From NCBI GenBank assembly GCA_009176605.1, contig SEYY01022527.1:1-64000 (forward strand): a stretch of 64,000 bases of DNA, in the 5' to 3' direction. Shown piece by piece: positions 1-14,164 of the stretch. This stretch comes from Armadillidium nasatum (taxonomy: Eukaryota; Arthropoda; Malacostraca; Isopoda; Armadillidiidae). The notes under the pieces are model-generated. The model was not told the origin of the DNA. It saw nothing but the letters and a program-made list of their open reading frames with translations, and did not search any database. Each line of letters starts with the position of its first letter. The first letter of the stretch is position 1. The position numbers and the translations under genes were made by a program.

Positions 1-2
1 TT

Positions 3-1708
3 GAGAATGATACATATGAACTCACCCCACTACCAGGAGGTCGTTCAGTAGTTGGTGGAAGATGGGTTTTTACCATTAAACAAGGACCAAATGATGAAGA
101 AAAATTTAAAGCCAGATATGTGGCAAAAGGATATTCACAAGTGAAAGATGTGGATTATCAAGAGACTTTTTCACCGACAGCTCGAATAACTTCAATCCGT
201 ATGTTGATGCAACTGTCAGTACAAGAAGGATTTATTGTTCATCAAATGGATGTGAAAACTGCATATTTAAATGCACCTATAGATGTGGAACTATACATTG
301 AACAACCACCAGGTTATATACAAAGTGATGTAAGTGGTAATAGGTTAGTTTGTAAATTAAATAAGTCATTATATGGACTAAAACAAAGTGGCAGAATTTG
401 GAATAACTTGTTAGATTCTTTTCTAATATCTCAAAATTTTGTGAAATCTGTAGTTGATACATGTGTTTATACTAAGGTTGATGAAAAATGTAAAATTTGT
501 ATTATATTAATAATTTGGGTAGATGATATAATAATTTCTGCCAGAAATGTTGATATTTTAAATGATATTAAAACAATATTGTCAAATAGATTTAAAATGA
601 AAGACTTGGGTCAACTATCTATGTTTTTAGGTATTGAATTTAAATTTGAGAATGATTGTATTAGTATGAACCAATCAAAATATTTAGAAAAAATATTAAG
701 CAAATTTAAAATGAGTAATTGTAATCCTAAGGCAATTCCATGTGATCCTAGTGTTAGTAAGCTTAGATATAATGATTCAAAATTGTTAACAGATGGTAAA
801 TTGTATAGAGAAATTGTAGGTAGTTTAATTTATTTGATGAGTTGTACCAGACCTGATATATGTTTTTCTGTTAACTTTTTATCTCAGTATATGAATAAAC
901 CAAATAATGCACATTTACAATTAGCTAAGCATGTATTAAAATATTTAAAAGGTACTTTAAATTATGATTTGAAATTTTGTAAGTCAAATGAGCAGTTAAA
1001 AATAATTGGTTATTGTGATTCAGATTGGGGGTCATCAGAAGATAGATTTAGCATTAGTGGTTATGGTTTTCAGTTAAGAAATAATGGACCTCTAATTTCA
1101 TGGAAAAGTAAAAAGCAAAGGGTTGTTGCATTGTCAACATGTGAAGCTGAATATATGGCATTAACTTACTGTATACAAGAAGCTAAATTTTTAAGACAAT
1201 TGTTATTTGACATGCAGGGTTTTAACAAAGAAAGTGTTATTGTAAATGTTGATAATCAAGGTGCTATTTCATTAGCTAAAAATCCTGTACATCACCAAAG
1301 GTCTAAACATATAGATATTAGGTATCATTTTATTAGGAATGAAATTCAAAATGGTATTGTAGATTTAAAGTATGTAAAGTCTGAAGACAATGTATCTGAT
1401 ATATTTACTAAACCGTATCAAAAAGTAGGTTATTAAAATTTGTAAACATTAGAGGTATACTTTAGCTTAAGAGGGGGTGTTAGAATTAACCTAAAGTATA
1501 TGTACTTTTGATACTGTATTAAAATACTCTTTGTCATGATCAGTAAAGACTATGTTCATTTCATTCTCATTCCATCGATTGTATCGTGTATTGTAACGTT
1601 GTACTTGTGTTAAATGTAAATAAAGACCTAGATTAAGAAGTGCTGTCTCTATGCCCTGCCCTATGTAATTTATATTATATTTCCCCATCATTCATGAATA
1701 ATATAACA
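3..1708 (+). mobile_element. Ty1/Copia LTR retrotransposon, 3' portion of pol plus 3' LTR
   Basis: The reading frame is already open at base 3, so the element enters the window from the left and the apparent ATG at 120 is internal. Visible parts are the end of the Copia reverse transcriptase (KARYVAKGYSQ, DVKTAYLN, YGLKQSGRIW, and the catalytic WVDD near base 515) and a C-terminal RNase H (CDSDWGSS near 1013, STCEAEYMALT near 1135, RSKHIDIRYHFIR near 1300). The frame stays open to its stop at 1436 and is followed by a purine tract and one LTR. Integrase, protease and gag would lie outside the window. Family knowledge: Copia elements encode one gag-pol polyprotein and replicate in cytoplasmic particles. 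What is visible looks whole and relatively young. The left LTR cannot be seen, so age cannot be judged from LTR divergence. Confidence 0.93.
1478..1708 (+). repeat. 3' LTR of the Copia element, about 231 bp
   Basis: It begins TGTTAGAATTAACC directly after the purine-rich tract AAGAGGGGG (1469-1477), which is the usual Copia plus-strand primer position. It ends ...AATATAACA, so the ends pair as TGTTA/TAACA. An AATAAAG polyadenylation-like signal lies near 1617. The right edge is chosen from the terminal inverted bases and could shift by a few bases. Confidence 0.75.
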
Positions 1709-2484
<776 letters not shown>

Positions 2485-2569
2485 CATAAATTTTGCTTGA
2501 ATTTTATTTCATAAAGGAGCAGAAAACTACTTAATTAAAATTTCTAGAAGTAAAAAAAAAAAAAAAAAT

Positions 2570-2701
2570 TGTTGATTCGATACTAAGGGTAAAATATCGA
2601 TATATCGATATTTTGGCTTTGAAAATATCATCGATATTTTTTCGATACTATCGTAAAAAATATCGATAGTCATATACATCGAAACTTTTTCGGCATCCCT
2701 A
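2570..2701 (-). mobile_element. hAT-like terminus with TATCGATA subterminal repeats
   Basis: On the minus strand from 2701 the sequence begins TAGGGATGCCGAAAAAG, a hAT-style terminus. Within 130 bp it carries repeated TATCGATA and ATCGATATTTT motifs on both strands, the kind of clustered subterminal repeat that hAT transposases bind. No matching second end was found, so this is a single end or a solo fragment. Confidence 0.5.
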
Positions 2702-3820
<1,119 letters not shown>

Positions 3821-3892
3821 CTGACCCCCTGACCCTGGCTAAAAATCAGGGAAAACTGGGGTTTGCCTGCCGGGGTTAAAATGGCAAATTAT

Positions 3893-5195
3893 GCTTAAGG
3901 GAACAGACTAATTTAATTTTTTTTTTTTTTTTTTTTTAAATTTTCAAGCCAATTCTCCTGAAATTTTCATAGTATATACTTTTTATCCCTTGGAAAAAGT
4001 TTTTGAGAGTTTATAACTATTAAAAAGGTTTTTTTTTTATGAAAATTCAACCCTTTTTCAAATGAATAGAGGAGCCAAACCACTTTTTGGAAAGACCTGA
4101 AATTTGAACTGTATATTCAGAATTTTATGAGATACAAAACTTCTAACAGATTTATGTTCCCAGAGTTATAGAAAAAATGTTATAAGCCAAAAACTGACGA
4201 ACTTTCAAAAAAAATAAAAAATACCTTTTTGGACAAAAAAATAAAAAATAAAAAACTATATAACATTTCTTATTTTTGGTAGGTGTATAGAGGAGGGATG
4301 GGCTACAAATTCCTCTCTATACTTTATTCAATGTGATTCGTTGGTTTCAGGATATAGCCTCTCAAAAAGGGCAATTTTTGACAATTTCAAAACTTCCCAA
4401 AGTTTGAGAGGCTATATCTCGCTTCAAACAAATAGCATTTAATTATGCACTAAATAAAAGTTGTTTCCCTGTCCCTCCTCTAAACAATATCCAAAAATAA
4501 AGAAATTAGTAGATAGCTTGTTTTTTTTCAAATAATTTTCTTCTCTGGAAGGGTATGATTTTTGCAAAAAAAATTTCAAGTGCTTATAACTTTTTTTCTA
4601 GACATATCAAAAATCTGTTCCCACCAATTCAAGAAATTTGGGCCAAGATTATTCAGTTAAATTTTCAGCTCATGTGGACCAGTGGTTTGACCCAGCTATT
4701 CATTTTTTTCAACTTTGGGTCGAAATAACTCAAATCACTATTTATAGGCTCAGAAAAATGCTTGAAATCAACTCTGAACTCAGTCAAATGATAAAAAAAA
4801 AATTTCAAACAAAATATAAGAAAATTAAGATTTTTTTTTTTTTTTTTTTTTTCTTTTGACCACTTCTTTTCTGATAGTGAATGTTCATCTTTGTGTTTTG
4901 ATTTTAGATGCCCCATATAGATTTAGTTGAAAATTTTTTACTTGTGGCACCCGAAGGTCCTATTCTGAAACATTGTAAAGTACTCCCATACTGCTGAAGC
5001 TGATCTTTTAGCCTAGTGACTGAAAGTATAAACAAAATAATAATTTTGAAATAATGTAGCTAAATGATTCAAATTTGATACACAGCAATAAAATAACAAC
5101 GATATGTATAAATACAGGTTTTATTGATAATTTTATATCTTACATTTTTTCAAACTTTACCTTAGGGTCTTACCTAGGTAAACCTGTTGAATCCC
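3893..5195 (+). mobile_element. Foldback (palindromic) non-coding repeat, copy F1
   Basis: The first roughly 980 bp form an imperfect palindrome centred near 4384. GATATAGCCTCTCAAA (4351-4366) is the exact reverse complement of 4403-4418. GTATAGAGGAGGGATGGG (near 4286) pairs with the CCCTGTCCCTCCTCTAAAC region near 4470-4490. The GGAGCCAAACCACTT region near 4071-4085 pairs with AGTGGTTTGACCC at 4681. AATTCTCCTGAAATTTTC near 3951 has its mirror near 4800. A non-palindromic tail of about 320 bp follows, ending in CTTACCTAGGTAAACCTG near 5170-5187. The same arrangement recurs at 15560-16915, and a core copy lies at 32140-33065. No transposase frame is present. The element family is not one I can name. 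Confidence 0.8.
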
Positions 5196-5924
5196 TTTTT
5201 TAGAGTTCCAAATCTAGCTTTGACCAGCTCCACCAAAATCTTAAGACTCCCATCTCTGGCTCCAGCTTCAGCTCCCCAGCCCTGTAATTAACAAAGTAAT
5301 AAGTAAGTTATGGCTTACAAGATAAATATTAATTTAAGTTCTGGCAATATGGTTCATCAGTTTTGGTAACTGGCTTATGTATATTTTATTGTTGCACATG
5401 AAAGCCATGATAGGGTTTTTGTTCATGTTGATGTATATCATTGGTGAAAAATATAGATATTTGTTACATAAATAAATGATATTATAAGCCTTTCTGGCAC
5501 TTGTTTTTGTTATTATTTTGTATTTACTGTTCTCTGCAAAAATGGTTATAATTGGTTGTCATTAAAGAATTACCTTTGTTTTTTTTATTGATTTTAGAGC
5601 TAATGTTTTATAATATTTATGTAAGGAATTAAATGAAGATACTATTTTATGTATATAAGGGGTGGAGAGATTGCAAAATTTTAACCAATACCAATAATTT
5701 TAAACCACCTGATACTGAGTACTTATGTTATACCTCTAGAATTTACTGATATAAAAACCAATTTTTTTTTTTTACTGAACTCAAGAAGGTTGAAACAAAA
5801 TTTAAAATATTCACTGACCATAAAATTTTATTCTTCTGCTGTCTGTAATATCTAGTTACTTTGAAGTCACCTTGCTAAACAAAACTACTGATATATAGGT
5901 GATATAGGGTTGGTGCCACCAAGA
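5196..5924. other. Unassigned AT-rich spacer
   Basis: No frame, RNA gene or repeat recognised between the foldback element and the LINE A fossil. Confidence 0.5.
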
Positions 5925-7395
5925 CTGTACAGTCGACATGGTCAATTTCATTAATTCTGCAACATTCAGTCTTCAATTTCCATTTGTTGAACAATACCTC
6001 TCTTCTTCTAGACCTCACCTCTTATTCTTGACAGAAACTCAACTTGAGCATTTTGACAGCAAACCATTTTCTGTATCCTCTGTTTTCAGCCAAAGGAGGT
6101 GGTTGTGTATATATGTGCAATGATTTTGTCTGCTGTTGTTTCTCTAATTTTGAATCTTTTGAATTTTCCACCGTGTGGCTTAAGCTCTCTTATTACCATT
6201 TATTTGTTATGTTTATTTATCTTCTAATTCTACTGACTATCTAAAATTGACATAAATAGAGCACATTCTCTCTTTTTCTCCTTTTTCAGAAATCATCATA
6301 TTAGATTTCTCAAAAATCATCATTCACCACTGTCAATGGCTTTCTTCTAATTCTCAAGATACAGCCAGTGAACATTCCTTTCAATTCTCTATCCAAAATG
6401 ATCTTAAGCAGTTGGTGCAGCTCCATATTCATATCTCTGATTGCCTTGGAGATGAACCTAACATTCTAGCCCTTTTTTTAAAACTTCTAATCCTTCTCCT
6501 TATAGTGTCAAACCCTGTCCTTCCCTGGGTTCTTCCTGTCACCTTATCTCTGTATCCTCTTCAATCTTTTGAAGTCTATTGCAAGAAAGACCTCCATCTA
6601 TTGGAAGAAAATTTTTCTGGCATTTTGGTGTGGAAGCTGGTTGGACTTAAATAGTACTTCCTTGATTTCCCATGGAATGATTAACACTTTTTGTGGGAAG
6701 AATCCCTTGGAGTGTGCAGAGCACATTACTGAGGTGATTCTCTCTAACATGAAGACGTACTTTCCCTTTTTACTAATCCTTGGTTTAACTCCGCTTGTTC
6801 TCATGCTATTGGCCACAGGGATGTGGCCTTCAGGAATTACGGTCATCTTCAAACTTCAGAAACCCATGCAGTTTATATTTGATCCCAAAAAATATGCAAA
6901 ATCTATTCTTCATAGCACCAAAATCTCATTTCTCAGTGCAAAATGCAATAATTTTTATGGCTTCTCTTCCTTATACTCTCTTTCATTTTTCAAAATATAT
7001 CAACTCAAACTTTGCTTCTTCCTCTTTGTATCTTCTTTCCAGCACAACAGCCATTTTACCTTCTTCTAAAGCTGAACTCAAATGTTTGCCACTAATTCAA
7101 ACTTTAGATGATTTAGGAGCTATACCTCTTCCTTCAACCATCCCAACTCATTTATGCCTACAATTGTAATTTCTTCAAAAGATGTCATTTCTCCTCTCTC
7201 TCTTTCTCTCCGAGTTTAACACAAAGAAGGAATTCATTCCTTCTTTGTGTGTTTATTATTTTTTTTTTTTTTACCTTGCACCCTACCCTTTTCTTTTCTC
7301 TATTTTACTTCAACCTTCTATTCTTGCTGGAAATGTGCTGTCATTCTGCCTGTGCTGAAAAAGTTTAACTCCTCTCAACATATGGTGGGTAAGTG
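5925..7395 (+). mobile_element. LINE A (Jockey/CR1-like), decayed endonuclease and start of reverse transcriptase, copy A1
   Basis: Collinear with the better copies at 52932-55908 and 48839-52140. Recognisable pieces on the plus strand are the endonuclease start (FVEQYLSSSRPHLLFLTETQ, 5980-6045), a middle endonuclease portion (6270-6560), the linker between endonuclease and reverse transcriptase (6640-7180) and the beginning of the reverse transcriptase (VILPVLKK near 7345). It ends where PKKGDPSQPSNYRPIS would be expected. It is heavily diverged, with many frame breaks, and clearly older than the LINE A copies of 37-56 kb. No host function. Confidence 0.8.
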
Positions 7396-8559
<1,164 letters not shown>

Positions 8560-8744
8560 AGCAAAATTACTTATTAAAAATTTGATGTGCTTGTCTCAAA
8601 ATTTTATTACTTTTCAGGATTTATAATTGGCAGAATGCCAAAATTTTTAATTTTTTAAAGATTTTTAAACAAGATTACCAAAATTTATAATGATAATTTG
8701 ATTTAAAGTGACATATAAGCCGGAGCAGTGCTACCAAACTAAAT

Positions 8745-8828
8745 ATGGATGCAGGTATCAATATCAAAATTGAAGCAGAGCAATTAAATCCATCAGAAAA
8801 TTTGATTCAACAAGAATTGGATTGGCAA
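8745..8828 (+). CDS. Proposed first coding exon of the zinc-finger gene
   Basis: ATG followed by 28 codons reading MDAGINIKIEAEQLNPSENL and ending IQQELDWQ, then a good donor CAA|GTGAGT at 8829. The IKIEAEQ stretch is the kind of SUMO/acidic segment (psi-K-x-E) often found at the N terminus of insect C2H2 regulators. The next exon (11407) also carries IKQEKQ and IKEEE, matching in composition and phase (0). The exon is too short for ordinary ORF detection. No TATA box or initiator can be picked out upstream. The assignment rests on splice sites, phase and composition, and needs transcript support. Confidence 0.6.
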
Positions 8829-8984
8829 GTGAGTAAATGTACCTTTACTAATGCATTTTCTTTCCATTGGTTATGTTAAAAACAAGAATATTGTTATTTT
8901 TAGTAGTAGTAATGGCAGTACTTTAACATCTTTTCCCTCTAGTTTCTTTATCACTTTTATCACATCTACTGCTGTCTATGGTCG

Positions 8985-10660
8985 AGTTTGTTGATTGAAC
9001 CAATTAATTCTTCCCGCAAGTGATCTATATTGTTAATTCTTTTGTTTTCAAATCTCTATCTTCTGTAAATCACTTTATTTTGGGACATTCTTTACTCTTG
9101 GTATATTTTCTCTGATTGATTGTTGTCCAATCTTGTTTTGTTTAGTATTCACCCCTACATAAGTTAATTTCTTTCCTTCTTCATTTACTAGTTTCATCTT
9201 TATTATTTCCACTTTCAATATTGGTTCACCTCCATATCAAAAGTCATCTATGTGTGTACATATAATACCTATCAATTTTCCATCGTTTCTCCAATAGTAT
9301 ATGGTTGGTTCCAATCGATTTTTTACTTCTAATCCTTCTATAATTTCTGTGATACTCTGGTACCATTCTTTGGCTGCATCCTTTAAATCATAAACTGTCT
9401 TTTTTTAATTTCCATATTTAGCCTTCACTCCTTGTCTCCTTTGGAAGTTCTACATACACATTTCTCCCAATCTGATTACCTTGCAAATAAACAGTTTTCA
9501 CATCTAAAGTCTTACATATCCATTCTGTATAGTTAATTATTACCAAGGTTATCCTTAATTGTTCCAGTGAAACATGTTGGGGACTCATTTCTTTCATCTA
9601 AGTTTATCTCTTCAAAGCCTCTTACTACTAGTATAGCTGTACACATTTCTATTTTCTTTCAATTTTTCTGATATTATCTGAGTGGAAATTAACTTTTGCC
9701 CTTTTTACTTTTTTAGGCACATTGTTTTCTTTCCAGCTTTCAAGTTCCTTTATCTGCTTTGCTTTCACTTCCTCCCCATTTCCAATGATAAAAAAAAAAT
9801 TCCATTTCAGGAATCTGATCGAACTTCTCATACTCCCTTAGGTCTACCCAACTGACTTTTCCATCTTCTGAGTTTTCAATATTGTGACTCTCCTTCCACT
9901 TTGCACTTGTCTCCATACTAGCTCGGCTTAAAATTCTTACTTCTTTGTTTTTTCCTGTTTCTTTCTCATTCTCCACCTTTATTACTTTCTTCCAATAATT
10001 ACCATATTTTATCACTCCTTCCAAGACCAAACTTCAGATATAATTTCTATAACTTCTATATCATTCATCCAATCCACTCCCATAAATACTTCATTTCTTC
10101 TTCAAACCTCTTGTTTTCTTATCCTTAGATGGACTTTAGAGTCTAGTACGTTTTACTTTTATTCTTTTAAGTTTATCCATTGTTATCTCTAACTTTTCAT
10201 TATCTATAATTGCTATCATGTTTTTCATTGTCTCCCTTCCTTGGAATATCTTTTTTAACAATTTCCATTCTTATTTTCACTTTGTCCTCCCAATACACAT
10301 GGGATAAATACAACTTTAAAAGCTTTATTCTCACTTTCTCCAAATAGAAATATCCTTTCTGACTTATCCTGTTCCCTATTTATCTTTTTTACCTCTTCTG
10401 CTGATAATCTCAGCAGTATCTTTGACAGTCACAGTTCTCTATAAACAGTTTTATTACATCCAGTACAGAGAATTCCTTCTATCTCACCAAAATCTAATTC
10501 ATTCTTCTCATTATCCTGTTTTGTCCACAGTACTCTTTCCACTTCTTTTCCCTTAACCATTTCTTCTTTTCCTCTTTTGTAACATTCTTTTGCAATTTGT
10601 CCCAGACTCCCTTATTCCTACATATAAAAGTTTGTTTTTCTTTTTTGTATAATATCTTGC
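8985..10660 (-). mobile_element. Old Ty1/Copia fossil, antisense within the intron
   Basis: Minus-strand pieces in Copia order from right to left: a protease-like region (10250-10600), the segment before the reverse transcriptase (ILSRASMETSAKW and following, about 9740-10030), ELESWKENNV (near 9735) where the reverse transcriptase domain starts, and KTVYDLKDAAKEWYQ (near 9390), which corresponds to the Copia YGLKQ block. It is broken, with many interruptions, and much more decayed than the Copia element at the window start. It belongs to a different Copia lineage. No LTRs were recognised. Confidence 0.7.
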
Positions 10661-11336
10661 CACATGATTAGGCTAAAAAAGTATCAATATAGTTCAAATA
10701 ATCAATTGTGAAGATAAAGCATTTAGATACTTATTCTATTAAGGTAAAGTGACAGTAACAGCGTACATTTGTGTTTGTCATCTCTATTTTCTGAAATTTG
10801 TTATTGGTGTTTAACGATATAGTAAGAAATGACTTCAACCTTGTGAAATCTTCTTTCATGGCATAGCTTTAGCCATTTCTGAACATTTTCAAACTGATCA
10901 TAGGAAAACAATTCTATGTGATAAATTCAAATCTTTTAAAATTTTATTCTCCTCTTGTGAAGTGCAAAAATTCAAAGTAGCTGAAGCTTTTGACATTAAA
11001 AACTGCAAACCAAACATTAAGTTTCATCTACTATTATTCAAACTAAACGTAATATAAGATACTTGTTTATAATTTTATAATCTATAATCTTAATTTTTGC
11101 ATGAAATAATTTTTCAGTTGTAAGAATCCAAACTCTGATCATTTCCGAGATTTATGGATAAAGAAAGTCAGGAAATAAATGTAGTTTTGCTTCTTACTTT
11201 CTTTGAGGGTTCTTCTCAAGAATAATAATAAAAAATATAAGAATTAGAATAGGCTAATTTATTCTTTAGAGAATTAGAAGCGAAATATAAAATTTATTAT
11301 AAAAACAAAAGTTGACATATATATTGTTTTATTATA

Positions 11337-11337
<1 letters not shown>

Positions 11338-11404
<67 letters not shown>
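11338..11404. repeat. (TTA)n microsatellite at an intron acceptor
   Basis: About 22 TTA units ending TTATAG|GAATG, so the microsatellite itself forms the 3' splice site of exon 2. Confidence 0.95.
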
Positions 11405-11405
<1 letters not shown>

Positions 11406-11406
11406 G

Positions 11407-11562
11407 GAATGTTTGTCTGAGAATTCTGAAGTTACCCATTCTTCGTCAAATAATGTAAACAATGAGGGGCTTAAGTTACACATTAAGCAAGAGAAACAAA
11501 CCGACCCAATTAAGGAAGAAGAATTGGTTATTCTAAGCGAAATAAATTATTATGATCCTCAG
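11407..11562 (+). CDS. Proposed exon 2 of the zinc-finger gene
   Basis: Exactly 52 codons in phase 0, reading ECLSENSEVTHSSSNNVNNE, then GLKLHIKQEKQTDPIKEEE and LVILSEINYYDPQ. It lies between an AG acceptor (11405-11406) and the strong donor CAG|GTATGT (11563). It contains two psi-K-x-E SUMO-type sites (IKQE, IKEE). The composition is acidic and hydrophilic, continuing the style of exon 1, and there are no zinc fingers. The frame remains open past the donor for a further 50 codons, but that extension reads as membrane-like low-complexity residues (FLFSLLFFIACVIF), which looks like intron. Confidence 0.65.
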
Positions 11563-12287
11563 GTATGTCATGTTATTTTTCTCTTTTCTTTGCTTTTTTT
11601 TATTGCCTGTGTTATTTTCCCCTTTTCAGTATGTTACATGCTTCTTAATCCTCTTCTTGAACTTTTCTTTTGTTATTGGAAGTACAATAATTTTGTCATG
11701 TTTTTGACTGATTGAAGAAACTAATTGGCATACTTTCATTTTTTATTTTATTTTAAAACCTGGCACTGAAAATTGATCAAACTTGTTTGTATTAAGGAGT
11801 CTTACTCACACTCTTTGCTGCCAATTTGTTTAATCATTTTACATCAACTTGTTATAATAACTCCATTGAAAAAGTGTATTGTCATCGAACTCTCTGACCT
11901 CCTGAAATTTAATCATTTTTAATTGCAACTGAATGGCTATTTTTCTTCGGTGGATTTTGTTAAGATTTATTGGCCATTTCCTTTTTTCAATTATAAAAAA
12001 ATTTAATTGCAAAAAGTAAATTAGAGTAAATGACATTTTTAATTGTTTAGCTACCTAATAATTATAAAATGTTTGATATTAAATTTTAATTGTGATGTTC
12101 GCATTTTCTTCTTTAATGAGTTAATCATTACTTGCACACAACTTAACTTAACCTGATATTTATATAAATAGTAAATGATGATGGTAATAAAAATTCTAGT
12201 TGTGGTTTTAGTTTTAAAAATGTTGTGGTTTGTGTGTAGAACTATAAATTAGTTATAAAAGCAGTCTTGATTTTGTACAGTTATTCC

Positions 12288-12320
<33 letters not shown>

Positions 12321-12340
12321 CATTATTATTATTATTATTT
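12288..12340. repeat. (TTA)n microsatellite, one interruption
   Basis: TTA units interrupted by a single CATTATT variant near 12320. Confidence 0.95.
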
Positions 12341-13358
12341 TCTGGTGATTTAAAACTTAGGAATCAACAGAGTAATTACTTATAGATATAAAAGAGTATA
12401 ATTATGCTGTAACAGTTAAATTTAAATATTTCTTACATATACATTCTATATGACAGGAAAAATGATTTAACAAGGAATTGTATAAATATTCCGATTAAAA
12501 TCACTTTCTCTTTTTTATCTATTATTTTTTCTTATAAAACATAAAAACTTTATTAATCTTACAATGATAATTCTAATAATACTTCATCCTATTGTAATAT
12601 CACAGCATTTTGTCTTGTACTTAACATTTTTTTGCTGATTAGATGGTTTGTGTGGCATTGTATTAGTTTGTTAGTTTGCTTCTGCTCTTTTGAACTGTAT
12701 TCCAAATATGATATTAATAAAAGTTTGATTTATTATCTCTTTTTAAAAGTATAATTGGTATTTGGTAGAGAAAAAAACTTGTCTATTTATTGGTTTTCTT
12801 TTTAATATTTATCAATGACTATATCTCATTACTTTAAAGCCATTACTTTTATATGATGAAGATAAATCTCGTACTTTGTAGAGTGGCATTATAGGGTGAA
12901 GTTTGTGGTGGTGTCTTGGGTGTTGGAACTCTTTGATTAAATATGGGCTACTTTGTGATTTTCATTCTCTCCTTTGGTGGTGAGTACAATTAAAAATTTT
13001 AAAAAACTCTTAATTTACATCTGCATTGATTATTTTTTATTTTTTGAACATTATTTAAATTATCGATTTGTAAATGTAAAAACCTTTTTCATTTGATTTG
13101 GTTTTATTCAAATAATATCTGTGAAGAATATAAGAGTTGGCAATTAGTAATTGTTAAAATTATTCTTCAACTTTTCTAAAGATTAAATAATTAATTATTC
13201 CTTCGGAGAATAGACACTCTTAGACACACTAATTAATGATTGCAACCACTTTTAATACACTGTATATGGGTCATTCCATTGCAAGTGTTCCTGTATGGTT
13301 CATGTAATGGTCCCATGATCGAACTCCTTCAATTTTGATGGAATGTTTACTTGATGTA

Positions 13359-13570
13359 CAGTCGTCAACAGAAGTTCGTTCCTATTAGGCTGGAAATAAA
13401 TATTTATATAAAATGGAGATCATTTCATAAAAGCTCTATTTTGAATAAAAAGAAAATAAAAACATTCAGTGGGGCTTAATTGAACTGTGATTAGCTAAAC
13501 CTGAAATGATCTCCATTTTATATAAATATTTATTTCCAGCTTAATAGGAACGAACTTCTGTTGACGACTG
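13359..13570. mobile_element. 212-bp MITE with 69-bp terminal inverted repeats, Tc1/mariner type
   Basis: The left arm (13359-13427) begins CAGTCGTCAACAGAAGTTCG. The right arm (13502-13570) is its reverse complement with about one mismatch (AGG versus AAG near 13388). Both ends are flanked by TA (13357-13358 and 13571-13572), the target duplication of Tc1/mariner elements. The 74-bp middle is unique and non-coding. It is a non-autonomous derivative mobilised in trans. The near identity of the arms suggests fairly recent insertion. Confidence 0.92.
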
Positions 13571-13665
13571 TACATAGGGGTCCTACATGAAGACCTGCAA
13601 AGTTTCAGCCTCCTAAGTAGATTAGTTTGAACTCAAAGATTGCTTTTAAAAAAAATTCCATTTTA

Positions 13666-13666
<1 letters not shown>

Positions 13667-13722
<56 letters not shown>
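13667..13722. repeat. Poly(T) run of more than 50 bases
   Basis: Homopolymer, possibly the tail of a retroposed element inserted in minus orientation. No body was recognised beside it. Confidence 0.9.
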
Positions 13723-13724
<2 letters not shown>

Positions 13725-13944
13725 CATAATAAAAACAAATCATCAAGTTGTCTGTTGTCATCCTTGTTCAAAGTTGGTGCTCTGTCTCAATTTATTTTTT
13801 ATGTTTTTATTTTTTTATTTTAAATTTTCAAACATTGAAACATTTTGAATATTTGAACATAACTGCCTCAAAATGGAAATACATCGAATCAGATTCCTTT
13901 TAAATTAAAAAATTTTATCATTCTTTTTTTATTTACATTTTAAG

Positions 13945-14125
13945 AATGAACCTTTGGATCAGAATGCATTAAACAGTTTTTTATGGCCAAGCTATTTGAA
14001 GAAGGAGATAGAAGAGTCTGTTGACACACAGGAGAAATCTGGAGAGAAGTCACAAGTCAATGAAATTCTAAAATCAAAAAATCCAATAGTGCTTCTTGGA
14101 AAACTCCAAACATACTCATAAAAAG
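13945..14125 (+). CDS. Proposed exon 3 of the zinc-finger gene
   Basis: Follows TTTAAG and reads NEPLDQNALNSFLWPSYLKK, then EIEESVDTQEKSGEKSQVNE, in phase 0 from exon 2. The donor is AAAAAG|GTTAGTAAG at 14126. The exon is 181 bp, one more than a multiple of three. As written, the frame reaches TAA at 14119-14121 just before the donor. One surplus base near 14089 (CCAATAGTGC) would explain this: without it the tail reads CFLENSKHTHKK and ends in phase 0, which is what the giant exon at 19909 needs. Alternatively this is the terminal exon of a short isoform. The host gene's other breaks are also single extra bases. Confidence 0.5.
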
Positions 14126-14164
14126 GTTAGTAAGTCAAGAATAATATTTTTACATGTTACCATC

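Larger units (their letters stand above)
8829..11406 (+). other. Intron 1 of the proposed zinc-finger gene
   Basis: Opens GTGAGT and closes TTATTATAG. Most of it is an antisense Copia fossil (8985-10660). The remainder (10660-11337) is AT-rich with no recognisable feature, then a (TTA)n tract leads into the acceptor and stands in for a pyrimidine tract. Confidence 0.5.
11563..13944 (+). other. Intron 2 of the proposed zinc-finger gene
   Basis: Opens GTATGT and closes TTTACATTTTAAG. It contains a (TTA)n tract (12288-12340), a Tc1-type MITE (13359-13570) and a long T run (13667-13722). Nothing else is recognised. Confidence 0.5.

Noticed and set aside
11274-11483. Minus-strand frame with a long Asn run
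   Set aside because: Translation of the (TTA)n microsatellite; the opposite strand holds exon 2.
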